Shown here: in pieces, positions 17,420 through 26,552 of the stretch
Numbering within the stretch: the first letter of the stretch is position 1
Layout: every line of letters starts with the position of its first letter
Source: Lentibacillus sediminis
Lineage (GTDB): Bacteria; Bacillota; Bacilli; Bacillales; Amphibacillaceae
Direction: 5' to 3'
Assembly: GCF_002763455.1 (NCBI RefSeq)
Contig: NZ_NIXK01000006.1
Location: forward strand, 1-64,000
Length of the DNA: 64,000 nt
Made by a program: the position numbers and the translations under genes
Notes under the pieces: generated by a model
The model's input: only the letters and a program-made list of their open reading frames with translations
Told to the model about the DNA's origin: nothing
Databases searched by the model: none

Positions 17420-19729
17420 TCACATGAAATCATAAGGGCTAATGTCTTCTTCATTTTTCTCATCTGCAGACAATTCCTTATTTTGCAGTTTCATTCTTAG
17501 CTGCTCCTGGAGTGCTGTGTTGCGCCTGTTGGTATCAACTGTTTGAATTCCGCGCTTAAAGGCTGCTTCTTCTCCGCAAATAATCAACGACTCCTTGCTT
17601 CTGGTAATTGCCGTATAAAGCAGGTTTTTGCGGAGCATGCGATGATAGCCGGACACGACCGGCATAAGGACGATTGGAAACTCCGACCCTTGCGATTTAT
17701 GGATCGAGATGCAATAGGCATGGGTGATATTAACATAATCTTTCCGTTCGTAAACCACTTCTTTGTCCTCGAACTGAATCACCAGCTGTTCCACATTTTC
17801 CGTGTTTTCCTCTTCCCGGAATATCGCTGCCACTTCGCCGATATCTCCATTGTATACTGCGTTTTCCGGCTGATTGACAAGCTGCAGTACTTTGTCACCG
17901 ACACGGTATACTGCGTCATTTGTCCGGATCTCCCGCTTATTCGGGGTCTTTGGATTGATCAGCTGCTGCAATTCCTGATTAATTTGGTTAATTCCGGCTT
18001 GGGAGCGGTACATCGGGGCAAGCACTTGAATATCTTTAACATCAATACCTTTCTCTTTCGCCTTTTTGAAAATAGTCATAATGACATTCAGCATCTGCGG
18101 CTCATAACAGGGAATAAAGCTGAAATCTTTGGCATTGGAAAGTGTGACGTCCTGATCGTTTTTGATCTCATGGGCAAGCTGAATAATTTTCGAGCCCTCT
18201 TTCTGCCGGTATACTTCATGCAGCCGAACAAGCGGAATAGCTTCACTGCCCAGTAAATCGGAAAGCACCTGGCCTGGACCGACGGATGGCAGCTGATCCT
18301 CATCCCCGACCAAAAGCACCTGCATCTCGTCAGGAATTGCTTTAAAAAGAGAGTTAGCCAGCCAAATATCGACCATGGAAAATTCATCGACAATCAGAAA
18401 CTTGCCTGACAGCCGCTCATTTTCATTTTTCTCAAATCCCTCCCTGCCATCCCAGCCGAGCAGCCGGTGGATCGTCGAGGCAGGCAGCCCGGTGGATTCG
18501 TTCAGCCGTTTGGCCGCCCTGCCGGTGGGAGCAGCAAGAATGAACGGGTAATCGCTTTTCTTGTCATAGTCCTCCGGGTCAAGCGACAGTTCATGAATCG
18601 CTGCATAGGCATGGATAATTCCTTTGATGACCGTGGTTTTACCTGTGCCAGGCCCGCCGGTGACGATCATTGCCTTGGATTCCAGTGACTGTTTGATCGC
18701 TTCAAACTGCTCCTTGCCATAGCTGAGCACTTCGGTTTCTTCAATATCCCCGGTGATTTTCATCAGATCCGCAAGTGTCGTTGTTTGTTCCACTGACTTT
18801 TCGAGAATCCGCTTAACATGGCTTGAAAAACCGTCCTCTGCATAATAGAGGGAAGGGAGATAAACACGAGTCTCTTGAATAATGACCTTCTTCTGCTTGT
18901 TTAGGTTCTGCAGTTCTTCCAATATGATTTTTTCCGTGAGGGAGTTGGCGGAAAGTAATTTCAGCATCCTCCCAGTGCATACGTTCAATGGCAAAAACAC
19001 ATGCCCTTCCTGGATGCTCTCTTGCAGCACATAAATACACCCTGCGCCGATGCGGCTCGGGTGATCGGCTGAAATGCCGTGCTGTTTGGCAATCCCGTCG
19101 GCCGTCTGAAAACCAAACCCTTCAATATCAAACACACATTGGTACGGATCTTCCTGCAGCACATTCACTGCTTCCTCTTTGTACTGTTCATAAATCTTCT
19201 GTGCCATCTTCAAGCCGATCCCATATTTCGACAAATAAACGGCGACATGCTCAAACCCCTGATTTTCCTGGAGGTGTTTTGCAAGCTTGTCCGCCGTTTC
19301 CTGTTTGATCCCCGGCACTTGCTTCAGTGCCTTCTTGTCATCAAGTATCTTGCTAATTGCTGTTTCACCAAGATGTTCGACAATCCGTCTGGCGGTCTTT
19401 TCGCCAACACCATAAAACAAATCACTGGAAAGATAGGCAATAAGTCCATCCCGGGTACTCGGAATAAACGTCTGATAGCTGTCCACTTTGTATTGTGTGC
19501 CAAATTTCACATGCCGCTCCAGTGTGCCGTAAAAGAAATAAGGGGTTTGTTCCTGAAGACCGGAGAAATAGCCTTTGGCAACAATTTCTTTTTCCCGGAA
19601 ATCCTCGTTCGTCTCCAGCACCTTCAATTTGGCAATGGAAAAATGCTCCGCCTCATTGCGGAATATGGTAAAAAGGAGCTCTCCCTTGATATATCCTTTT
19701 GCCGTCTCTGTCGCCACGTCTCTGTCCAT
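17420..19729 (-). CDS. recD2: ATP-dependent RecD2-type DNA helicase
   Basis: RecD2 (YrrC) is a 5'-3' SF1B helicase of bacteria lacking RecBC, involved in fork maintenance and repair. The protein of about 769 residues has an N-terminal OB-like domain, helix-hairpin-helix repeats (GVGEKTARRIVEHLG, VPGIKQETADKL), Walker A GGPGTGKTT near residue 355, Walker B FLIVDEFSMVD, GDEDQLPSVGPGQ and the C-terminal ITHAYCISIHKSQGSEF and LLYTAITRSKE motifs. The frame can begin at a TTG (19738), but the ATG at 19729 (MDRDVATETAK) has GCGGGG 9 bp upstream. The start overlaps no gene; yrrB ends 22 bp upstream. Confidence 0.93.
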   Translation of the reverse strand: MDRDVATETAKGYIKGELLFTIFRNEAEHFSIAKLKVLETNEDFREKEIVAKGYFSGLQEQTPYFFYGTLERHVKFGTQYKVDSYQTFIPSTRDGLIAYLSSDLFYGVGEKTARRIVEHLGETAISKILDDKKALKQVPGIKQETADKLAKHLQENQGFEHVAVYLSKYGIGLKMAQKIYEQYKEEAVNVLQEDPYQCVFDIEGFGFQTADGIAKQHGISADHPSRIGAGCIYVLQESIQEGHVFLPLNVCTGRMLKLLSANSLTEKIILEELQNLNKQKKVIIQETRVYLPSLYYAEDGFSSHVKRILEKSVEQTTTLADLMKITGDIEETEVLSYGKEQFEAIKQSLESKAMIVTGGPGTGKTTVIKGIIHAYAAIHELSLDPEDYDKKSDYPFILAAPTGRAAKRLNESTGLPASTIHRLLGWDGREGFEKNENERLSGKFLIVDEFSMVDIWLANSLFKAIPDEMQVLLVGDEDQLPSVGPGQVLSDLLGSEAIPLVRLHEVYRQKEGSKIIQLAHEIKNDQDVTLSNAKDFSFIPCYEPQMLNVIMTIFKKAKEKGIDVKDIQVLAPMYRSQAGINQINQELQQLINPKTPNKREIRTNDAVYRVGDKVLQLVNQPENAVYNGDIGEVAAIFREEENTENVEQLVIQFEDKEVVYERKDYVNITHAYCISIHKSQGSEFPIVLMPVVSGYHRMLRKNLLYTAITRSKESLIICGEEAAFKRGIQTVDTNRRNTALQEQLRMKLQNKELSADEKNEEDISPYDFM

Positions 19730-19750
19730 CCGCAACAACCCCGCTTATTT

Positions 19751-20410
19751 TTATTCGTTCAGCAATTTTTCTGCATTTTTCTTTCCATTGGTAGCCAGCA
19801 CATGCTCCGGCTGCGCCTGCAGTGCCTCTTCAAAATGACGAAGCGCTTCATCAGGCTCTCCGCCTAAAAGTGCGATAACGCCAAGATTGTAATGGGCATC
19901 CGGATGCTGTGAATTTATTTTCAGCACCTGCCGGAATACAGGTTCGGCATCGGAGACATGGTCGGTCTGTGCTAGGGCGAGGCCATACTGGAACAGAACT
20001 TCTTCATCTTCCGGAGCCAGTTCGGATGCCCGCAGCAAATATGGCAATGCCAGTTTGTCATGTTCCTGCATTTGAAATGTCATACCGAGCATGAAATATA
20101 CATCACTTTCTTCCAGACCCAGATCGATTGCCTGTTGAAAATTTTCCTGGGCCTTCGGATATAGTGACTGTTCAAAGTAAATATTCCCCAGTCCATAATA
20201 AGCAGTAGCCGCATGGGCATCCAGTTCCACGGCTCTTTTAAAAAAGCGCTCAGCATGCGGGTAGTCCTTCATATGCAGCAGCAAATTGCCGAAATTCACA
20301 AACCCGATCGGATCATCCGGTTGCTCTTCAATGACTTCATTAAACAGCTTGGCCGCTTCTTCCCATTTATTTTCCTTCATATATTGAATCGCCTGTTGGT
20401 TTTTGTCCAT
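19751..20410 (-). CDS. Tetratricopeptide repeat protein (YrrB-like)
   Basis: This 219-residue soluble protein is almost wholly made of about six TPR units of 34 residues, with the W-LG-Y-A-F-P spacing visible in IGFVNFGNLLLHMKDYPHAERFFKRAVELD and ATAYYGLGNIYFEQSLYPKAQENFQQAI. It corresponds in position and architecture to B. subtilis YrrB, whose crystal structure shows a TPR superhelix. It is a protein-protein interaction scaffold; partners are unknown. It lies between mnmA and recD2 as in B. subtilis. Confidence 0.88.
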   Translation of the reverse strand: MDKNQQAIQYMKENKWEEAAKLFNEVIEEQPDDPIGFVNFGNLLLHMKDYPHAERFFKRAVELDAHAATAYYGLGNIYFEQSLYPKAQENFQQAIDLGLEESDVYFMLGMTFQMQEHDKLALPYLLRASELAPEDEEVLFQYGLALAQTDHVSDAEPVFRQVLKINSQHPDAHYNLGVIALLGGEPDEALRHFEEALQAQPEHVLATNGKKNAEKLLNE

Positions 20411-20472
20411 GGAATAACTCCTTATCAGCGGTTTTTTTAAAGCTTATGCCGGAGCGAGCTATGATAAGCAAT

Positions 20473-21600
<1,128 letters not shown>

Positions 21601-22746
21601 TTATCTTTCCGTTAAACGTTTGACAATCCGGGCCACCCGCCAAGCAGCCTCAGTGACATTTTCTTCTGTGTTGTACGAGCCAAAGCTGAAGCGGATCGAA
21701 TTCGTGGTGCAGGCATGGTCACTGCCGAACATTGCTGAGAGTACATGAGAAGGTTCCACGGAGCCTGCCGTACAGGCACTTCCGCTTGATGCAGCAACCC
21801 CGTCCAGGTCGAAATTCATCAGTAATGTTTCCACATTGGTGCCTGGAAAACTGAGATTGACAATGGAAGGCACCGTAGCTGTCTCCTCCCCATTTACGTC
21901 AAAACGGATGTTTTCATTTCGCAATTCATCCAGAAACAGCTGACGAAAATGCTGATAGCGCTTCTGATTGGCTTCTTTATTCTTTTGTGCCAACTCTACT
22001 GCTTTTTGAAAACCAACAGCGCCTGGAACATTTTCTGTGCCGGGACGCCGTTTTCTTTCCTGTTCCCCGCCGAACTGCAATGCTTGCAGTTTCACATGAT
22101 CTGCAGCATACAAAAAGCCAATGCCTTTGGGCCCATTAATTTTATGGGAAGAAACCGTCAGCATATCCACTCCAAGCTCTGTCACGTCCAGATCCAATAA
22201 ACCGAAAGCCTGCACGGCATCGGTGTGGAAATACGCCTGATGGTCACGAAGCACAGCACCGATTTCGGCAATTGGCTGCACTACACCAGTCTCGTTATTT
22301 ACATACATAACAGAGACAAGAATCGTATCATCCCGCAGTGCCTGTTCGAGGTGCTCCACCTTGACACTGCCGCTTTCATCGACTGGCAAAAACGTCACTT
22401 TGAATCCCTGCGTTTCCAGGTATTCTGCTGTATGAAGCGTAGCGTGGTGTTCCTGTACGGTTGTGATAATATGGTTTCCTTTGTCGCGATTGGCCATTGC
22501 TGTACCGATCAGAGCAAGGTTGTCGGCTTCCGTACCGCCGCTGGTGAAAATAATTTCCTTTTCATTTGCTCCGATGCTCCCGGCCATCACACGCCTTGCC
22601 GCGTCTAGCCACTGCCGTGCTTTTCTGCCAAATGAATGAACACTGGAGGGATTGCCGAACACCTCCTGATAAACCGGCTGCATTGCCTCAAGCACCCGCG
22701 GATCCATTGGCGTCGTTGCGGCATGATCCAGATAAATTGCTTCCAT
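21601..22746 (-). CDS. Cysteine desulfurase (IscS/NifS family, YrvO-type)
   Basis: This PLP enzyme releases sulfur from L-cysteine as a persulfide. The 381-residue product from ATG 22746 begins MEAIYLDHAATTPMDPRVLEAM. The PLP lysine lies in VSSHKINGPKGIGFLY and the persulfide cysteine in SSGSACTAGSVEPSHVL. A longer frame to 22833 runs into a dispersed repeat and is not supported: AAGGAAG stands 8 bp before this ATG, and homologues start here. Its place between cymR and mnmA matches B. subtilis yrvO, the dedicated partner of MnmA. Confidence 0.93.
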   Translation of the reverse strand: MEAIYLDHAATTPMDPRVLEAMQPVYQEVFGNPSSVHSFGRKARQWLDAARRVMAGSIGANEKEIIFTSGGTEADNLALIGTAMANRDKGNHIITTVQEHHATLHTAEYLETQGFKVTFLPVDESGSVKVEHLEQALRDDTILVSVMYVNNETGVVQPIAEIGAVLRDHQAYFHTDAVQAFGLLDLDVTELGVDMLTVSSHKINGPKGIGFLYAADHVKLQALQFGGEQERKRRPGTENVPGAVGFQKAVELAQKNKEANQKRYQHFRQLFLDELRNENIRFDVNGEETATVPSIVNLSFPGTNVETLLMNFDLDGVAASSGSACTAGSVEPSHVLSAMFGSDHACTTNSIRFSFGSYNTEENVTEAAWRVARIVKRLTER

Positions 22747-22834
22747 GCTTGTTTCTTCCTTCCGTGTAAAATCTTTTCCGTTGCTTCTGGCTGTTGAATT
22801 AGGGACGAATTCGTTTTTTATAACAAAATACATA

Positions 22835-23165
22835 AACTGTGACGTAACGCCTGCCGCTACGGAAATACCCCTCGCTTTCCGCGGGAAGCTGCCGAGCCTC
22901 CTTGTGCTGGCGCACTGCGGAGTCTCGCCTAGGCTTTTCTTCCCGCAGGAGTCTCCGGGTATTTCCTCCGCTAACAGTGTGCTTTGTTAAATTAAACCAC
23001 AGATACTCGCTTTGTAGATGGTTGATTGGAGCGGAGGGCATCCGACTCCTGCGGGAAAAGCACGAGTCTAGACCTGAGCAGGAAGCGGTTTTCTTCCGAG
23101 GAGGCTGAAGCCGTGCCCGCGGAAAGCGGATGCCCGGAGCGAAAATCAACGAGCACTCTGTCGAA
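22835..23165 (-). repeat. Dispersed paired-hairpin repeat family 2, copy R1 (modules A and B)
   Basis: This repeat lies between the desulfurase gene and cymR. Module A spans about 22855-22972; its outer arms GGAAATACCC (22861-22870) and GGGTATTTCC (22957-22966) are perfectly complementary, with an inner CCGCGGG/CCCGCAGG pairing. Module B spans about 23028-23150; GGCATCCG and CGGATGCCC form its outer arms. The order is the reverse complement of copies R4 and R5. The frames that run through it are not genes. Confidence 0.85.
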
Positions 23166-23220
23166 TGTTTCCGCATCAGTAAAGTGTAGCTTGAGTCGTA
23201 TTTCCCATCAACTGCGCAAC

Positions 23221-23640
23221 CTAAATATAAAACATATACGCTTCCTGCGGTTCGTCATCGTTGTGTTTGCTTAAATCCTCCAGTGTGGTGGTATCGAGCA
23301 CGTCTTTTACTGCATCGCGAATTCGTCTCCATAAGGCCTGCTTGGCAGGTTCCTCGTTTTCGATTCCTTCCACAGGGGTAATCGGTCCTTCCAGCACGCG
23401 AATAATATCGCCAGCTGTAATCTCTCCCGGATCACGCGCCAGAACATAGCCGCCGTACGCACCGCGGACGCTCTTAACCAAACCTGCGTTGCGCAACGGT
23501 GAAGCAAGCTGCTCCAAATAATGTTCGGATAAATCATTATCCCGTGCTATCTGCTTCAGCGATATCGGACCTTCCCCGAATTTTTTCGCCAAATCAATCA
23601 TAATGGTCAAGCCATATTTTCCTTTGGTTGAAATCTTCAT
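23221..23640 (-). CDS. cymR: Rrf2-family cysteine metabolism repressor CymR
   Basis: CymR is the master repressor of cysteine and sulfur metabolism in bacilli and staphylococci; in B. subtilis it forms a complex with cysteine synthase CysK when cysteine is plentiful. The 139-residue protein begins MKISTKGKYGLTIMIDLAKK, has the winged HTH (SLKQIARDNDLSEHYLEQLASPLRNAGLV) and RGAYGGYVL, and ends with the CymR-typical EAYMFYI. It lacks the Fe-S cysteines of IscR. It is upstream of the desulfurase and mnmA, and divergent from rarA. Confidence 0.95.
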   Translation of the reverse strand: MKISTKGKYGLTIMIDLAKKFGEGPISLKQIARDNDLSEHYLEQLASPLRNAGLVKSVRGAYGGYVLARDPGEITAGDIIRVLEGPITPVEGIENEEPAKQALWRRIRDAVKDVLDTTTLEDLSKHNDDEPQEAYMFYI

Positions 23641-23837
23641 ATTCCTGCACCTCGGTTATTCCTTTAATTCTATATATAGGCCTTCCTTTATATCCTTCTA
23701 GTCAATACAAGCTATTATACCATGGATGGCAACCCTCTTGCATTTTATGCGTATTACTATTACGCTTGAGAAGAAAAGGGAAACATCTGTTCAGTATAGA
23801 CTTATTTATAAATTTTTCATGCAAAGGAAGATACCCA

Positions 23838-25118
23838 ATGACTCAACAACCGCTTGCTTTTCGTATGAGACCCTTCCATATTGATGAAATTATCGGCCAG
23901 GAGCATCTTGTAAGCGAAGGAAAAATAATTAACCGCATGGTCCAGGCTGAGCGCCTTGCTTCGATGATTCTTTTCGGGCCACCCGGAACCGGGAAAACAT
24001 CGATGGCCATAGCTCTGGCGAAAAGTCTTGATCTGCCGGTAAAAATGCTTAACGCCGTAGCGGATAAGAAAAAAGATATGGAAATCGTTGTCGAGGAAGC
24101 GAAAATGACCGGGCAGGCTGTGCTCGTTCTCGATGAGGTGCATCGTTTGGATAAGGCGAAGCAGGATTTTTTGCTGCCCCACCTGGAAAGCAACCTGCTC
24201 ACACTGATTGGCTGTACGACCAGCAATCCGTATCATTCAATCAACCCGGCGATTCGCAGCCGCTGTCATTTATTTGAACTGCATCCGCTGACACCCGAAC
24301 ATATGAAGACAGCACTGAGACGTGCTGCGTCAGATGAAACAAAAGGACTCGGCAAGGACCAAGTCATCATCACCGACGATGCGCTGGAACATTTTGCTTT
24401 CAGTGCCAATGGGGATATGCGTGCAGCACTGAACGGCCTGGAACTCGCCGCTTCCTCCACCCCGAAAAATGAACAAGGCGAAATTTATATCGACCTGGAC
24501 ACAGCAGAAGAATGCATGCAGAAGAAAAGCTTTTCCCATGACAAGGACGGCGATGCACATTATGATGTATTGTCAGCTTTTCAAAAATCGATCCGCGGCA
24601 GTGATGCAGATGCTGCCCTGCATTATCTGGGCCGGCTGATTGAGGCTGGGGATCTGGACAGTATTGCCCGAAGGATGATCGTCACTGCTTATGAAGATAT
24701 TGGCCTGGCAAACCCGCAGGCCGGCCCGCATGCAATCGCAGCTGTACAAGCTGCCGAACGAATCGGTTTTCCCGAAGCCCGAATCCCGCTTGCCGTGGCG
24801 ATTGTCGAGCTCGCCCTGTCGCCAAAATCCAATACCGCCTATTCCGGGCTGGATGCGGCATTGGCCGATATTCGCAGCGGAAAGGGCGGGGAAGTTCCCG
24901 ATCACTTAAAGGATGCACATTATCAGGGAGCGAAAAGATTAGGACGGGGAATTGACTACAAATACCCGCACAGCTACACGGGCGGCTGGGTGAATCAGCA
25001 GTATCTGCCAGATTCTATAAAAAACAAACACTACTACAAGCCAAAAGAATCCGGCAAATTTGAACAGGCAATCAAACAGGTTCACGAAAAAATCCAAGAG
25101 GACAGGAAGAAACAATAA
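23838..25118 (+). CDS. rarA: Replication-associated recombination ATPase RarA
   Basis: RarA (MgsA/YrvN) is a clamp-loader-like AAA+ ATPase acting at stalled replication forks. The 426-residue protein has Walker A FGPPGTGKTSMA near residue 48, Walker B VLVLDEVHRLD, sensor 1 GCTTSNPY, the arginine finger region IRSRC, and the C-terminal tetramerisation domain (KSIRGSDADAALHYLGRLIEAGD). The frame opens at 23628, but the ATG at 23838 is preceded by AAAGGAAG and matches homologues. It is divergent from cymR, as in B. subtilis. Confidence 0.94.
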   Translation: MTQQPLAFRMRPFHIDEIIGQEHLVSEGKIINRMVQAERLASMILFGPPGTGKTSMAIALAKSLDLPVKMLNAVADKKKDMEIVVEEAKMTGQAVLVLDEVHRLDKAKQDFLLPHLESNLLTLIGCTTSNPYHSINPAIRSRCHLFELHPLTPEHMKTALRRAASDETKGLGKDQVIITDDALEHFAFSANGDMRAALNGLELAASSTPKNEQGEIYIDLDTAEECMQKKSFSHDKDGDAHYDVLSAFQKSIRGSDADAALHYLGRLIEAGDLDSIARRMIVTAYEDIGLANPQAGPHAIAAVQAAERIGFPEARIPLAVAIVELALSPKSNTAYSGLDAALADIRSGKGGEVPDHLKDAHYQGAKRLGRGIDYKYPHSYTGGWVNQQYLPDSIKNKHYYKPKESGKFEQAIKQVHEKIQEDRKKQ

Positions 25119-25171
25119 CATGAGGGATTTGACGTGCAAATAGGACTTTGGAACTTTTCCTTCCAGGCTAT

Positions 25172-25199
25172 GTATAATTCCTTTTTTTACGGTAACAAT
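25172..25199 (+). promoter_or_regulatory. Candidate sigma-F promoter of the rsfA-like gene
   Basis: GTATA (25172-25176) and GGTAACAAT (25191-25199), with 14 bp between, resemble the sigma-F pattern GYWTA-N15-GGnnAnAnT. B. subtilis rsfA belongs to the sigma-F regulon. The one-base-short spacer is a caveat. Confidence 0.5.
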
Positions 25200-25256
25200 G
25201 AATAGAAAACAAGCAATCTATGTAGTTGTTATTCGAAAAAAGGAGTTGACTAAAAG

Positions 25257-25946
25257 ATGGTCAAAGTCAGACAGGATGCCTGGTCTCATGAAGATGATTT
25301 ATTACTTGCTGAAACCGTTCTGCGTCACATACGTGAAGGCAGCACACAATTAAATGCATTTGATGAGGTCGGGGATAAACTGAACCGCACGTCTGCGGCT
25401 TGCGGCTTCCGCTGGAACGCGGAAGTCCGGATGAAATATGATAATGCTATTGATCTGGCAAAACGGCAGCGCAAAGAGAAAAAACGCGCCATGGCGGCAA
25501 ACTCGCCGAAACAGCGTCAACCGGTAATTGCCCTCCCTTCCGATACGGAAGCAGAAGAAAAGGAAACACCGGAGATTCACATTGAACAGCCTGAGGAACA
25601 GCCGGAACAACATCAAGAGCCAGCCATGACAATGGATATGGTGATCCGCTACCTAAGGCAAGTGAAAAAAGACTATCATGCTTCCAATCAATCAATTGCT
25701 CACGTGGAGCAGTTGCAGCAGGAAAATACAAATTTGCAAGACCAGGTGAGTGACCTGGAAAAGCAGCTGAAACGAACCGAAACAAAGCTCGAGTCCATTC
25801 AGGAAGATTACCAGGTGTTCATGACGATCATGGACAGAGCTAGGAAGATGACCGTGCTGGATGACAAGGGATCACTTCCTGCCCCGGCGTTCCGTATGGA
25901 CAAAAACGGCAACCTGCAGCAAGTCGCCCAGAGCGGCAGTCAATAA
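25257..25946 (+). CDS. RsfA-family prespore transcription factor
   Basis: This 229-residue protein belongs to the RsfA/YlbO family. The N-terminal 70 residues form a Myb/SANT-like DNA-binding domain (QDAWSHEDDLLLAETVLRHIREG, AFDEVGDKLNRTSAACGFRWNAEV). An acidic linker follows (about 85-125), then a coiled coil (about 145-190; VEQLQQENTNLQDQVSDLEKQLKRTETKLE) and a short conserved tail. RsfA modulates sigma-F-dependent genes in the B. subtilis forespore. AAAGGAG precedes the ATG by 11 bp. A family 1 repeat begins at its stop codon. Which paralogue it is (RsfA or YlbO) cannot be settled by eye. Confidence 0.83.
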   Translation: MVKVRQDAWSHEDDLLLAETVLRHIREGSTQLNAFDEVGDKLNRTSAACGFRWNAEVRMKYDNAIDLAKRQRKEKKRAMAANSPKQRQPVIALPSDTEAEEKETPEIHIEQPEEQPEQHQEPAMTMDMVIRYLRQVKKDYHASNQSIAHVEQLQQENTNLQDQVSDLEKQLKRTETKLESIQEDYQVFMTIMDRARKMTVLDDKGSLPAPAFRMDKNGNLQQVAQSGSQ

Positions 25947-26165
25947 GATCAAAAGCGGAAGCGCCCGTTTAGCGACGTATGGACTGCGCCCCGCCATGCG
26001 GGGTGGATCAGCGTTGCCGCGCAAAGCGGCGAATTTAGCTGATCATTCTTTCGGAGGAGATAAAGGAAACACGGCGACCGGAGGGAGCCGATGTTGACTT
26101 ATCGTACGGAGGTGAGGGAAGTCCACTAGTCGCTGGGCGCTGGAGCTGGCCGTGGCACATTTTGT
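25944..26165 (+). repeat. Dispersed repeat family 1, copy 2
   Basis: This repeat begins exactly at the rsfA-like stop codon (TAAGATCAAAAGCGGAAGCG) and follows copy 1 almost base for base, except for the missing central segment of about 65 bp and local differences near GGCGACCGGAGGGAGCCGATG. It ends with GCGCTGGAGCTGGCCGTGGC. It is non-coding; an overlapping frame is an artefact. Confidence 0.85.
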
Positions 26166-26212
26166 CATTGAATGCCCATTGGGTCTAAAGAATTATGATT
26201 TTCCTAGACAAC

Positions 26213-26251
26213 AAAAAACGGACACTGAGAATATCTCAGCGTCCGTTTTTA
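26213..26251 (-). terminator. Terminator of the 6S RNA gene
   Basis: A 17-bp stem, AAAAACGGACnCTGAGA/TCTCAGnGTCCGTTTTT with one mismatch and a 3-nt loop, is flanked by A and T tracts. On the minus strand it ends the small RNA transcript; on the plus strand it would also stop read-through from rsfA. Confidence 0.9.
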
Positions 26252-26459
26252 TATGTATGAAAATCCATCCCGATCGTGCCGTCTACGTTAAGTTTTGATC
26301 CCGCTTCAGGCAGGTGGGTGCTCTGTTTCATGTTTATTGCGCTTCCCATGAGGGCCTGCACGCAACATGAAAACCAATTCGAGCTCCCAAATATATAGGT
26401 GTTCGGTCAAATGACTTTTAATAGACGTACACATCAGGATGGATTCCCTAACTGATTGT
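26252..26459 (-). ncRNA. ssrS: 6S RNA (6S-1/bsrA-type)
   Basis: 6S RNA binds sigma-A RNA polymerase by mimicking an open promoter. This transcript of about 207 nt runs from just after a strong promoter to a terminator. Its ends form a long closing stem: AATCCATCC-GATGTGTACGTCT near the 5' end pairs with AGACGGCACGATCGGGATGGATT near the 3' end, written here on the minus strand. A terminal hairpin pairs CATGTTGCG with CGCAATAAACATG around GCAGGCCCTCATGGG, and the middle is left unpaired as the expected bubble. B. subtilis bsrA also lies beside aspS. The 62-codon frame within it is not a gene. Confidence 0.78.
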
Positions 26460-26465
26460 AAATTT

Positions 26466-26494
26466 ATCTTAACATAGATACACTGCTTTGACAA
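26466..26494 (-). promoter_or_regulatory. Promoter of the 6S RNA gene
   Basis: TTGTCA (26494-26489) and TAAGAT (26471-26466) lie exactly 17 bp apart on the minus strand. They sit between aspS and the small RNA. Confidence 0.82.
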
Positions 26495-26552
26495 TTCCTT
26501 TTCACATAACAGCTTTGTAACGAATATAACAATTTGCTATCATTCCAGCAAG

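Noticed and set aside
21601-22833. 29-residue N-terminal extension of the cysteine desulfurase
   Set aside because: The extension overlaps the flank of a repeat and lacks an SD; the ATG at 22746 has one and matches the family start.
22799-23176. 125-codon minus-strand frame upstream of the desulfurase gene, and similar frames at 45902-46153, 56373-56615 and 56566-56823
   Set aside because: They are translations of family 2 hairpins in different frames; the arms change by compensatory substitution, not by codon position.
23628-25118. 70-residue N-terminal extension of RarA
   Set aside because: The upstream part is the cymR-rarA promoter region; the SD and the conserved start are at 23838.
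26306-26494. 62-codon minus-strand frame between rsfA and aspS
   Set aside because: It lies within a strong promoter plus 6S-type RNA with paired ends; no SD and no protein-like composition.
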